Assembly (NCBI GenBank): GCA_002717655.1
Contig: PBAY01000014.1
Location: 62,001 to 126,000 of the forward strand
Direction of reading: 5' to 3'
From: Phycisphaerae bacterium
GTDB taxonomy: Bacteria; Planctomycetota; Phycisphaerae; Phycisphaerales; SM1A02
Length of the DNA: 64,000 bases
The notes under the pieces were generated by a model. It was not told where the DNA came from, did not search any database, and saw only the letters and a program-made list of their open reading frames with translations. This document shows, piece by piece, positions 26,701 to 34,595 of this stretch (the first letter of the stretch is position 1; every line of letters starts with the position of its first letter). The position numbers and the translations under genes are program-made.

Positions 26701-27287
26701 ATGCCATTCCCTACAACGGCGCCATCATGCGGGATGTCGGCGTCAATGTGTCGTTCAATTCCGATGACAACGAGCTTGCGACCCGCATGAATGATGAAGC
26801 TGCCAAGGCCGTTCGATATGGCGGCGTAGATCGTGCAGAAGCACTTCACTTCGTCACCATCAATCCTGCCTGGCAACTTCGGATCGATCATCGTACAGGT
26901 TCGCTCGAGCAGGACAAGGACGCGGACTTCGTGATCTGGTCCGAAGATCCTCTGAGCTCCTACAGTCGATGCCTCGAGACCTGGATCGAGGGAGCCAAGT
27001 ACTTCGACGAGGACGAGGATCTGCTGCTGAGAGATGAGATTGCTCAGGAACGAAGACGCCTTACGGGCAAGGTGCTGGCAATGGCCATCGGCAACCCCTC
27101 CTCTCTGAAGGCGCATGATGAAGATGATCATCATGAGGAAGCCGAGGAAACGATGCACGGTCGACCAGAAGGTCCACCTCGAAGACGAGGACGAAGAGGT
27201 CGCCCAACCGAAGAGCACGTACATGAATTCCCCTATGAAGACCATGACGAACGCGGCGTCTGCGGCTGCGACGAGGTGAATGAATGA
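23706..27287 (+). CDS. Secreted double amidohydrolase (inactive N-terminal module, active C-terminal module)
   Basis: A protein of 1193 residues with a signal peptide (about 1-21). Module 1 (about 40-450) has the amidohydrolase composite barrel edges (AGTIVIRNGVIEAIGA, TLKPGKAAHLVI), but where the HxH metal motif belongs it reads YPGFVEPALMVETG (93-106), so the metal site is lost. Two small beta domains and acidic linkers fill 450-700. Module 2 (about 720-1130) has intact candidate ligands: His780 and His782 in DCHSHTGI, His938 and His940 in VHCHSYRQDE, His966 in LQHILEGYK and Asp1020 in NSDDNE. It is of the imidazolonepropionase/prolidase-like type. The tail is His/Asp/Glu-rich and ends CGCDEVNE. 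It overlaps the next gene by 4 bases. Confidence 0.85.
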   Translation: MPAPSLIHLGLLAALVPAVLADSTSLQAPNGLYQRYGSLDCHAIIGADLVPKPGERIEAGTIVIRNGVIEAIGADVSVPPEAQVWHAEDMTIYPGFVEPALMVETGDAPTGMGSHWNARIRSQVDLSNPQGLEPLAASTRSSMRQAGYAVAAAHPSQGILRGRGLVVPMAENAVDVRPYHAIIPMSAGFDRGGWGAGYPNSLMGAIAMMRQSLLDAQWHEACLDNWERDPGRMQRPPRRDALAAMQDVINRRQPLLIETGSLNNAARAGAIADEFDLDLWLVGTGDEYQNLTAIKQLECPIIVPLEFPSRPDLASLEAADRISLESMQQWEQAPTNLRRLVNADVDLYVTSTGLGRPDEIRSSLRKAIETGGLDKTMALELLTTRPAELLGIDNQVGTLKPGKAAHLVICSGDLFDKKTKIHEVWIAGTRHDYDKEPMAELAGKGTFTSGDQTFKGSINTSKKSFSIDVPVPKKEETPEGDEQQPADETPATETIKGKSMTVSGHRMWGVIDSKPWGQEGWARFSGRIQGEQFAGRGRLADGTPFTFDFVVSDDAEEDDEAEAQETETAEAAEGESQDPIAGTWMMTMEIPGADFTPEMEVVITRDGDALSGTIMMMQNEQKMDSLSFDEASGTLEASSSQGGRSFTFKATVNGNSASGTASSPFGEFAISCVREGADGAVASAGKDDEENSESSDIPEQLAYPMGAFGRLSPPEQEDIRIENATIWTSGPAGIIEDGCMITRDGKIAWVGPMSEAPEASGLRIIDATGLHITPGLIDCHSHTGINGGVNEGSEACTAEVRIADVVDAEDIGWYRQLAGGLTACNQLHGSANPIGGQNSVVKLKWGRQASEFKVTDAIGGIKFALGENVKRSTGRYPNTRMGVNSFMRDRFMAAKAYRDEWSRWNEMSDEEQRANMPPRRDLEMDTLIEILEGERLVHCHSYRQDEILALLRLAEEMEFTIGTLQHILEGYKVADAIADHGAGASSFSDWWAYKVEVMDAIPYNGAIMRDVGVNVSFNSDDNELATRMNDEAAKAVRYGGVDRAEALHFVTINPAWQLRIDHRTGSLEQDKDADFVIWSEDPLSSYSRCLETWIEGAKYFDEDEDLLLRDEIAQERRRLTGKVLAMAIGNPSSLKAHDEDDHHEEAEETMHGRPEGPPRRRGRRGRPTEEHVHEFPYEDHDERGVCGCDEVNE

Positions 27288-28564
27288 AATATCTGACACT
27301 CCTGACAATCAGTCTGATCGCAACCACAAGCGTGGCCATTGGCCAGTCTCGTCAGATTCCCGCAGCGGAACAATCAACTCCGATTCTGTTCATCGGTGGT
27401 GAAATCCATCCCGTTTCTTCGGCGATGATTCCCGATGGCTGGGTTCTCGTATCCGATGGAAAGATCGAAGCAGTCGGATCCGGTGTCGTACCCGACCTCC
27501 CTGAAGGCTGCCGTGAAATCCAACTTGAAGGACGACGCGTCTACCCCGGGCTGATTGCTGCTGACAGCGAACTTGGGCTTACTGAAACACAAGCGGTCGA
27601 TGTCACCCACGACTACAACGAGTTCGGCACCTGGACTCCTGAAGCCGAGACCGTTGTCGCGTTGAACCCCGACTCCGACTTGATCCCCGTGACTCGCGCC
27701 GCTGGCGTACTCACCGCACTGGTGAACCCTTCAGGCGGCAAGCTGGCCGGGCAAAGCACGGTGATTCGACTTGATGGATGGACCTATGAGGATCTTGCCA
27801 TCGTTCCAAATGCCGCGCTGGTACTTGAATGGCCTCGAGGCGGACGTCGAGGTGGCCCCAGTGAAGATCAGATCAGAGAAATCGACGAGTTCTTCGATGC
27901 AGCAGACGCGTATTACAACGCACGAGAACATGATGAAACCGTCAAGCCCGATCTCAGATATGAAGCAATGAGATCCGCAGTCGATGGCGACGTACCACTT
28001 CTGGTCCGCGCTTCCACAGCTGCTCAGATCGAAGCGGCTGCCAGCTGGTCTGCCAGCCGTGACCTGAGCATCGTCATCCTTGGTGGCGAAGAAGCGGATC
28101 GAGTTGCCGACCTGCTCATTGCCGAAGACATTCCCGTGATCGTGCGGGGTGTTCACCGTGCACCGGTCTCCCGACACATGGCACCACATACGCCACATGA
28201 ACTCCCGGGCCTCCTACACGAGGCCGGAGTACGTTTCTGCATCGCGCCCCGTGATCGGCCAGCACATATCCGGAATCTTGCACACCATGCCGCTACAGCG
28301 GCCGCACATGGACTCCCTCGTGATGCTGCACTGCGAAGTGTCACGCTTGATGCCGCGGAGATCATCGGAGTTTCGGATCGCCTTGGCTCTCTTGAGCCCG
28401 GCAAGTCCGCGACATTGATCATCACATCAGGAGATCCTCTTGAAATGATGACGGATGTGGAGATGGCTTTCATCGATGGTCGACAGATCGATCTCTCCAG
28501 CCGCCACACCCAACTGCGTGACAAGTATCGCGAGAAGTACAAGCAGAAAGGCCGACTCCAGTAG
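27284..28564 (+). CDS. Secreted amidohydrolase-like protein lacking the HxH metal motif
   Basis: A protein of 426 residues with a signal peptide (about 1-20). The front barrel strand (DGWVLVSDGKIEAVGSG) and the closing segment (SLEPGKSATLIITSGDPL) are typical of amidohydrolases. The metal-binding HxH after YPGLI is replaced by AADSELGL (residues 91-98), like module 1 of the protein before it. It starts inside the stop of the upstream gene (ATGA) and is therefore translationally coupled to it. A likely role is structural or regulatory partner of the active module, which is inference. It could also be degenerating. Confidence 0.8.
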   Translation: MKYLTLLTISLIATTSVAIGQSRQIPAAEQSTPILFIGGEIHPVSSAMIPDGWVLVSDGKIEAVGSGVVPDLPEGCREIQLEGRRVYPGLIAADSELGLTETQAVDVTHDYNEFGTWTPEAETVVALNPDSDLIPVTRAAGVLTALVNPSGGKLAGQSTVIRLDGWTYEDLAIVPNAALVLEWPRGGRRGGPSEDQIREIDEFFDAADAYYNAREHDETVKPDLRYEAMRSAVDGDVPLLVRASTAAQIEAAASWSASRDLSIVILGGEEADRVADLLIAEDIPVIVRGVHRAPVSRHMAPHTPHELPGLLHEAGVRFCIAPRDRPAHIRNLAHHAATAAAHGLPRDAALRSVTLDAAEIIGVSDRLGSLEPGKSATLIITSGDPLEMMTDVEMAFIDGRQIDLSSRHTQLRDKYREKYKQKGRLQ

Positions 28565-28592
28565 AGCATTCCCACCTGCTAAAGTGCTCGAC

Positions 28593-29978
28593 ATGAGCAC
28601 TTCAGCAGCAACGGCCCTTCGATCAATCAACCCAGTGGACGGAAGCCTCATCCAGGAATGGGAGGCGATGGATGCCGCAACGGTCGATACGACCATCGAA
28701 TCCGCCTCTTCAGCCTGGTTGAGCTGGAGAAAGATGTCGTTTGCAGAACGCGCAGACTGCTTCAAGCGACTTGCACAGATCTTTCGTGATCGTGAGCAGG
28801 AGTTTGCTTCGCTCATGACCCGCGAGATGGGCAAACCCATCTCCCAGAGTCTGGCGGAGAGCCAGAAATGCGGATGGGTCTGCGATTATTTCGCAGATCA
28901 TGCAGAAGAACTTCTGGCTGATGTCCCCCTACCATCCGACGATCGTGAAGCGTTCGCGACCTTTCAGCCCATCGGCGTCATCTACGCAATCATGCCCTGG
29001 AACTTTCCCTTCTGGCAGGTTCTGAGATCAGCCGCTCCGACCATGATGGCCGGCAATGCATTCCTGCTCAAGCACTCACCCAATGTCACAGGATGTGCCA
29101 TGGCCATTGAATCCTGTTTCGCGGCATGCGGATTTCCTGAACACCTGTTCCGAACGCTGATCATCGATCTGGATCTATCTCCCCGTGTCATCGAGCACCC
29201 CCTCGTACGGGGCATCACGCTGACCGGCAGTGAACGTGCCGGCCGAATCGTCGGCGCTCAGGCAGGGGCTGCGATCAAGAAATCGGTTCTTGAACTGGGA
29301 GGCAGTGATCCCTATGTCGTTCTTGAAGACGCCGATCTGAAAGAAGCCGCAGATCTCTGCGTCAGTTCACGCATGCTCAACAACGGGCAGGTCTGCATCT
29401 CGGCCAAGCGTTTCATTGTGAGCGATTCCATACACCAGGAGTTCACTGAGCATGTCGTCTCACTCATGCAGGAGTACGACATGCGGAATCCCGAAGACGA
29501 GACATGCAGACTCGGACCATTGGCCCGCGAGGATCTGCGGGATCATCATCATGATCAGATTGTCCGAAGTGTGGAGGCCGGCGCCACACTGCTGATGGGC
29601 GGCACCAAGCCTTCCAAAGATGGATGGTGGTATCCCCCCACTATTCTTGCGGATGTCACACCTGAAACGCCTGCCTTTGAAGAGGAATTGTTCGGGCCCA
29701 CTGCAGTAATCATCAAAGCGACTGATGAAGCAGATGCACTCATGCTTGCCAATGACTCTCGATATGGACTGGGCGGAGCCGTCTTCACCCGGAATCTTGA
29801 ACATGGCCGAAATCTGGCGAGAGAGCAGATGAACGTAGGGTGCTGTGCCGTCAATGGATTCGTCAAAAGCGACCCCAGACTCCCCTTTGGAGGGACCGGC
29901 GACAGCGGCTATGGGCGCGAACTCGGGCCATTTGGCATTCAGGAATTCGTGAATATCAAGACCGTGGTCGTTAGCTGA
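28593..29978 (+). CDS. NAD(P)-dependent aldehyde dehydrogenase, succinate-semialdehyde dehydrogenase-like
   Basis: A protein of 461 residues from the ATG at 28593; the frame is open further upstream but that region overlaps the previous gene. The ALDH catalytic set is complete: YAIMPWNFPFWQVLR (Asn137), LELGGSDPYVV (general-base Glu234) and NNGQVCISAKRF (nucleophile Cys268). The N-terminal layout and length fit the GabD/SSADH branch, which oxidises succinate semialdehyde to succinate. The exact substrate is uncertain. It begins 28 bases after the amidohydrolase-like gene on the same strand. Confidence 0.88.
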   Translation: MSTSAATALRSINPVDGSLIQEWEAMDAATVDTTIESASSAWLSWRKMSFAERADCFKRLAQIFRDREQEFASLMTREMGKPISQSLAESQKCGWVCDYFADHAEELLADVPLPSDDREAFATFQPIGVIYAIMPWNFPFWQVLRSAAPTMMAGNAFLLKHSPNVTGCAMAIESCFAACGFPEHLFRTLIIDLDLSPRVIEHPLVRGITLTGSERAGRIVGAQAGAAIKKSVLELGGSDPYVVLEDADLKEAADLCVSSRMLNNGQVCISAKRFIVSDSIHQEFTEHVVSLMQEYDMRNPEDETCRLGPLAREDLRDHHHDQIVRSVEAGATLLMGGTKPSKDGWWYPPTILADVTPETPAFEEELFGPTAVIIKATDEADALMLANDSRYGLGGAVFTRNLEHGRNLAREQMNVGCCAVNGFVKSDPRLPFGGTGDSGYGRELGPFGIQEFVNIKTVVVS

Positions 29979-30047
29979 ACCCCAATTTCCCGATGGCTGC
30001 TTGTTTTCATACCCAACCGTGATAGGCTTTTCCCAGGGAGAACTTGA

Positions 30048-31067
30048 ATGTATCTACTTGCCACGACGATTCTGACCACGGCCGCGCTGGGAAGCGACAT
30101 GCAGATCCTGCCAGGCGAAAGCTCCATGACCATTGATGTGAGCAACGCACTGAACAACGGTGGCAACCTGACGGGGGATTACGACGAAACTTCGAATCCA
30201 GACGGAACCATCACGATCCCAGGCGTATGGGGCGGCAGTGGCAATCAGGAGATTCCGATCGAGCTTTCAACCGGCACCGGAATCTCCGGCTCAAGCACGC
30301 CTGGCGGAAGCCTTGGAATAGAACTGTTCCCTGAACAGGGGAATGCCATCATCTATGGGTTGTTCCTCGATGTCCTCAATGAGAATCCGATCACGGCAAG
30401 TCTGACGACATCACTGCTGTTTGAAGTCTTCCATACCGAGAACCCCACCTCTCTCTACCCAGGAGGAATTCCGATTGAACTGCCTCTTGGCGAGGGCAAT
30501 GTGACGCTCTGCGTCATCGAGCAGGATGAGAGTGTTTCCACAACGATCTCCCCGATCGATGAAAACATGTATCAGATCGATGCCATCCTGCAGGTGTCGC
30601 TGAATCTTGAAGCGGTCATCAACGATGAGACTGTTCCACTGGGCCCGCTGCCGGCGCCACTTGTGCTGTCAGGCCAGGTGGGTACCGTGAATGGAAAGCA
30701 GGTCTTCAATGCATCCCTTTCAATCGACCAGACCGAGGTGATCGACCTCCCAGGCGGCGAACCACTGCCTCCGATTCCAGTGCCACTGCCAACCATCATC
30801 CCACCAGGTGGCACGGCCAACGTGCTGCTCACGCTGATCCCACAATCGACTTCACTGTCGATTGCCGTGTCGTCACAGATAACGGCCGAAGGAGATCCTG
30901 AGACCCCTGCTTGCGATGTCACTGGTGATGGGCAGGTGAACACCAATGACATTCTCGCTGTTCTGGCGGACTGGGGACCATGCAACGGATGCGACGCCGA
31001 CACCAATGACGACGGAATCGTCAACGTGAACGACATTCTCGCCGTGCTTGACTGCTGGTCCAACTGA
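30048..31067 (+). CDS. Secreted beta-rich hypothetical protein with dockerin-like tag
   Basis: A protein of 339 residues. A short signal peptide (ends AALGS) precedes a beta-rich, Gly/Pro/Thr/Ser-rich body (about 17-285) without known motifs. Residues about 287-339 are the paired calcium-loop tag (DVTGDGQVNTNDIL, DTNDDGIVNVNDIL, each ending with W and a short tail) shared with other proteins in the window. GGGAGA lies upstream of the ATG. It is probably exported and surface-associated. Function unknown. Confidence 0.7.
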   Translation: MYLLATTILTTAALGSDMQILPGESSMTIDVSNALNNGGNLTGDYDETSNPDGTITIPGVWGGSGNQEIPIELSTGTGISGSSTPGGSLGIELFPEQGNAIIYGLFLDVLNENPITASLTTSLLFEVFHTENPTSLYPGGIPIELPLGEGNVTLCVIEQDESVSTTISPIDENMYQIDAILQVSLNLEAVINDETVPLGPLPAPLVLSGQVGTVNGKQVFNASLSIDQTEVIDLPGGEPLPPIPVPLPTIIPPGGTANVLLTLIPQSTSLSIAVSSQITAEGDPETPACDVTGDGQVNTNDILAVLADWGPCNGCDADTNDDGIVNVNDILAVLDCWSN

Positions 31068-31080
31068 GTCCGGGCCCGGA

Positions 31081-31500
31081 TCAGGAACCTTTGCTGCGAT
31101 AGAAGCGTGCGTGATAGCGATACCACTTCTCTGTCACCGGACGCTCGATGTCCACCTGAGAGCCACCCTCTGCCCAGGCAGCACCGCTTGTATACGGGCC
31201 ATAGATCGGCTGAAGCTCCAATGTGGTGGTCGTTCCCTTGTAACTGCGATCCCACTCCACGAAATCAGCGCCGATTGAATTTGCCGCCGCAATGGCGCTC
31301 TCTCCATTGATCTGCTGCGCCGTGAGGAAGGTTGATTGACCGATCAGGTCAACCTGGCTTGTGTCAGGAGTCTGCATCACACGAGTAGCCGAGGAGATAT
31401 GAGGAAATGTCGAACCCTTGTAATTCTGAAGAAACGGATTCCCGCATCCTGCCAGCAGCAGACAGAGTGATGCGACAAGAAGTTGAACAATGCACTTCAT
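31081..31500 (-). CDS. Small lipoprotein, unknown function
   Basis: A protein of 139 residues from the ATG at 31500, supported by AGGAGG upstream. The signal sequence ends in a canonical lipobox LLLAGC. The mature part holds an ENAxAxAxxxGADFV-like segment (GESAIAAANSIGADFVEWD) typical of small lipoproteins that carry a DUF4156/SHOCT-like alpha-beta fold, and ends HARFYRSKGS. It is convergent with the tagged hypothetical gene. Confidence 0.7.
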   Translation of the reverse strand: MKCIVQLLVASLCLLLAGCGNPFLQNYKGSTFPHISSATRVMQTPDTSQVDLIGQSTFLTAQQINGESAIAAANSIGADFVEWDRSYKGTTTTLELQPIYGPYTSGAAWAEGGSQVDIERPVTEKWYRYHARFYRSKGS

Positions 31501-31652
31501 GAGAGAGCCTCCTGTTGACCACATACTAGCGCAAGCTTGCCAAAGATGCTTTGATGCCATTTAAATGCACCACTTGGAACATTTCCAGCCATCTTGGGTC
31601 ATGAGCAGGTATCACTCGGCATTGAAAGACTGTTTCATGGCATGATGCCTGC

Positions 31653-33128
31653 ATGCAGTTCCTCCTGATCGTCATGGCCGTATTGAGTTGGGATCTCGAA
31701 CCGTCGAAGCCGAACAGGCCCGATGACGCGAAGCCCAACATCGTGATCATCTTTGCTGACGATCTTGGAATCGGCGATGTCAACTGCATGAATCCTTCAT
31801 CAAGGATCCCGACACCTCATATGGATCAGGTTGCCGACGAAGGCATGCGATTCAGCGATGCGCACAGCCCTGCTGCCGTCTGCACGCCTAGTCGATACGC
31901 GTTGTTGACCGGCCGCTATCCATGGCGAAGCAATCTGAAGAAATGGGTTCTTGGCGGAAGCAGTCCTGCCCTTCTCGAACCAGATCGTGCCACCATCGCC
32001 TCACTGCTTGCAGACGAGGGATATCGAACCGCCTGTGTCGGCAAATGGCATCTTGGCCTTGGCCATGCCGACCCTGTGGACTGGGCCAAGCCGCTCCGAC
32101 CAGGCCCCTTGCAAGCCGGCTTCCATGAGTTCTACGGCATCCCGGCCTCTCTGGACATGCCTCCCTATGTCTTCATTGAAGATGATCATCTGGAGGCGCC
32201 CATCAGCCGCCAGATGAACAAGAGCAGCCATCGTCGTCAGAACGGAGGGGGCTTCTGGAGAGCGGGCAAGGCCTCGACTGATTTCAGATTCGAAGAGGTG
32301 CTGCCTCGCATCGCCGCCAGAAGCTGTGACATCATCAGCCAGCATGCCCGAGCGCAACAAGAACAGCCACTCTTTCTGTATGTTCCATTGACCGCGCCAC
32401 ATACCCCCTGGGTACCCACGGAAGAGTTCACTGGACGCTCCCTTGCAGGTTACTACGGAGATTTCGTGGCACAGGTGGATGACACCGTTGGTCAGATCAT
32501 CAAGGCACTGGAAGAGACCGGAGAACTCGACAATACGCTGCTGATCGTGACAAGCGACAACGGATGCCATTGGCCTGATTCGGACATCGACAAATGGGGA
32601 CATGATGGCAATGCCGGCTGGCGCGGACAGAAAGCAGACATCTGGGAAGGTGGCCACCGGATACCCCTGCTGATTCGTTGGCCAGAAGTCATCGATCCGG
32701 ATTCAACCTGCGACACGACCATCTGCCTGACTGACCTGTTCGCTACCTGCGTCAAGGCCGGTGGTGGCCAATGGGGAAATGATGCAGGCGAAGACAGTGT
32801 CGATCTCACCCCGCTGTTGAAACAGGAACCCTGGACCGATCCACGGGAAGGAATCATTCACCAATCCGGAGATGGCATGCTTGCCATTCGATGCGGCAAG
32901 TGGAAGCTCATCGAGGCAGAAGGTTCCGGTGGATTTACTCAACCCAAGCGAGTCAGGAATTCATCCACTGGCCAACTCTATGATCTGAAGGCTGATCCGG
33001 AGGAAACCGTCAATCTCTGGCTTGAGCATCCTGAACAGGTTGCCCGGCTGCTGTCGATGCTTAATCGTCTTCGCGATGCAGACCGCTCGGTACCAATGCA
33101 AACGATCTCGCTCAGCGAATCAGAATAG
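31653..33128 (+). CDS. Sulfatase, formylglycine-dependent (type I arylsulfatase)
   Basis: A protein of 491 residues with a short signal peptide. It has the sulfatase alkaline-phosphatase fold. The first metal motif is IIFADDLGIGDV. The modified cysteine is Cys77 in AVCTPSRYALLTGRYPWR (C-x-P-S-R, turned to formylglycine by a separate enzyme). GKWHLG follows, and the second metal motif is SDNG. It hydrolyses sulfate esters, probably of algal polysaccharides, outside the cytoplasm. Only one such gene is in the window. It is transcribed toward the tRNA gene and ends with a hairpin. Confidence 0.95.
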   Translation: MQFLLIVMAVLSWDLEPSKPNRPDDAKPNIVIIFADDLGIGDVNCMNPSSRIPTPHMDQVADEGMRFSDAHSPAAVCTPSRYALLTGRYPWRSNLKKWVLGGSSPALLEPDRATIASLLADEGYRTACVGKWHLGLGHADPVDWAKPLRPGPLQAGFHEFYGIPASLDMPPYVFIEDDHLEAPISRQMNKSSHRRQNGGGFWRAGKASTDFRFEEVLPRIAARSCDIISQHARAQQEQPLFLYVPLTAPHTPWVPTEEFTGRSLAGYYGDFVAQVDDTVGQIIKALEETGELDNTLLIVTSDNGCHWPDSDIDKWGHDGNAGWRGQKADIWEGGHRIPLLIRWPEVIDPDSTCDTTICLTDLFATCVKAGGGQWGNDAGEDSVDLTPLLKQEPWTDPREGIIHQSGDGMLAIRCGKWKLIEAEGSGGFTQPKRVRNSSTGQLYDLKADPEETVNLWLEHPEQVARLLSMLNRLRDADRSVPMQTISLSESE

Positions 33129-33147
33129 ATGGCACCAGAAAATCAAC

Positions 33148-33176
33148 AAGCCCCCTCGCATCGCGAGGGGGCTTGT
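33148..33176. terminator. Strong 13-bp hairpin between sulfatase and tRNA gene
   Basis: CAAGCCCCCTCGC, a 3-base loop, then GCGAGGGGGCTTG form a perfect stem. On the minus strand it is followed by TTGATTTTC, so it can serve the tRNA transcript there and the sulfatase transcript on the plus strand. Confidence 0.8.
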
Positions 33177-33184
33177 CATTGATG

Positions 33185-33257
33185 TGGAGCCGATCGGGCT
33201 TGAACCGACGACCTCCTGCATGCCATGCAGGCGCTCTCCCAACTGAGCTACGGCCCC
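33185..33257 (-). tRNA. tRNA-Ala (GGC anticodon)
   Basis: The reverse complement folds as a 73-nt tRNA. The acceptor pair is GGGGCCG with CGGCTCC and has G3-U70, the alanine identity pair. The D-arm contains TAGCTCAGTTGGGAGAGC, the anticodon stem is CCTGC with loop ATGGCAT (anticodon GGC at 33222-33224), and the T-loop is GGTTCAAGCCC. No CCA is encoded. Confidence 0.97.
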
Positions 33258-33314
33258 ATGTATCTGTCGCGGCTTGTGCCGCATGAATCATTGTAGCAAC
33301 CCGCGAAATGCAGC

Positions 33315-33644
33315 CTACATGGCCGCATCGAGGGCCTCAGCCATCTTTTCCTTGGGAGTGATCCCCACAAAGGTCTGAGCAACCTGGCCACCCTTGAAGA
33401 TGATCACGGTTGGAATACTCTGCACACTATGCTCCATGGCCACCTGCTTGTGGTTGTCGATATTCATCTTCCCAACCTTGGCACGGCCCGCATACTCCTC
33501 TGCAATCGCTTCGATCGTGGGAGTAAGCATCTTGCATGGCTGGCACCATTCGGCCCAGAAGTCCACGAGGACCGGGACATCCGAGTCAAGAACGTCAGCC
33601 TGAAAGCCATCATCAGTAAAGTCCATTAAGGCGTCGGATGCCAC
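33315..33644 (-). CDS. trxA: Thioredoxin
   Basis: A protein of 109 residues from the GTG at 33644, with GGAG 7 bases upstream, matching the usual thioredoxin length; an in-frame TTG at 33662 and an ATG at 33626 are alternatives. The active site is WAEWCQPCKML. The cis-proline region SIPTVIIFKGG and the C-terminal GITPKEKMAEAL are typical. It is a general cytoplasmic disulfide reductase. The second residue of the CxPC motif is Gln, not the common Gly. It sits between tRNA-Ala and folP on the minus strand. Confidence 0.95.
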   Translation of the reverse strand: MASDALMDFTDDGFQADVLDSDVPVLVDFWAEWCQPCKMLTPTIEAIAEEYAGRAKVGKMNIDNHKQVAMEHSVQSIPTVIIFKGGQVAQTFVGITPKEKMAEALDAAM

Positions 33645-33701
33645 GGGCAGTCTCCAGAACAAGTCGGTGTTCGCGAAAAATAACTGAGAAAGGGGGGGGC
33701 A

Positions 33702-34592
33702 TCATAGCAAGGCCGGACTCGGTCCAGAAGACCCCCGTTCACGGGATTCCGCCTGACCCAGTCCAGCAGCATGCAAAGCGACATCGTGGACTCGAAACAG
33801 CCTTAGCCCGCCTCGATACTGGATGATCGAGGCCATCACGGAAGCAGGCCCTCGATCCACTGGAGCCACTTCAGGGCCACACAGGCGTTCCAGAAAGGAC
33901 TTTCTGGAAGCGGCACCCAGAACCGGATAGCCACAGTCAGAGAGCTGGCTGCTGCCATGTATCAGATCCCAGTTCTGGTCCACGGATTTGCCGAATCCCA
34001 GACCAGGATCCACCACCAGCGAATCAGCCCTCACCCCCGCCGCCTGAGCCTCCTGAGCTCGAGAAACAAGAAATGCGGCGACTTCCCCCACTACATCGCC
34101 ATACTCCGGAGGCTGCTCATAGCTCGTGCTGTAGGAGTCCTCACCCGGAGGACGAAGACGATGCATCAGGATGAGCCCACATTGGCGTTCAGCAGCCAGT
34201 GGAAAGAGTTCGGAGTCCTCCTGCCCTGCTGACACATCATTGATGACATTCGCACCGGCTTCCAGTGCCGCAGCGGCTACTTCAGCAAGTGTGGTATCCA
34301 CGGAGAGCGGTACTGGAGTCCGGCCTCGAATGGCTTTGATGACCGGGACGACCCGATTGATCTGCTCCGCTGCCGCGACCCGATCACTGCCCGGACGAGT
34401 CGACTCACCCCCGATGTCGATCAAGTCAGCTCCTTCGTGACACATCTGCATGGCACGATCGACTGCTGATGAAACGGAATCATAGTTGCCGCCATCACTG
34501 AATGAATCCGGCGTGACATTGAGAATGCCCATCAGGCGAGGGCGATCCAGATCGAGTGCTGTTGATGAATCAAGTTGCCAGCTGGCTGCCAT
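33702..34592 (-). CDS. folP: Dihydropteroate synthase
   Basis: A protein of 296 residues with the family motifs in order: MGILNVTPDSFSDGG, DIGGESTRPGS, SVDTT, NDVSAG, LILMH, VDPGLGFGKS and GASRKSFL. It condenses p-aminobenzoate with hydroxymethyldihydropterin pyrophosphate in folate synthesis and is the sulfonamide target. The start lies 3 bases after the glmS stop, so the two are cotranscribed. The Ser/Gly/Pro-rich last 15 residues are an extension. Confidence 0.96.
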   Translation of the reverse strand: MAASWQLDSSTALDLDRPRLMGILNVTPDSFSDGGNYDSVSSAVDRAMQMCHEGADLIDIGGESTRPGSDRVAAAEQINRVVPVIKAIRGRTPVPLSVDTTLAEVAAAALEAGANVINDVSAGQEDSELFPLAAERQCGLILMHRLRPPGEDSYSTSYEQPPEYGDVVGEVAAFLVSRAQEAQAAGVRADSLVVDPGLGFGKSVDQNWDLIHGSSQLSDCGYPVLGAASRKSFLERLCGPEVAPVDRGPASVMASIIQYRGGLRLFRVHDVALHAAGLGQAESRERGSSGPSPALL

Positions 34593-34595
34593 GGA

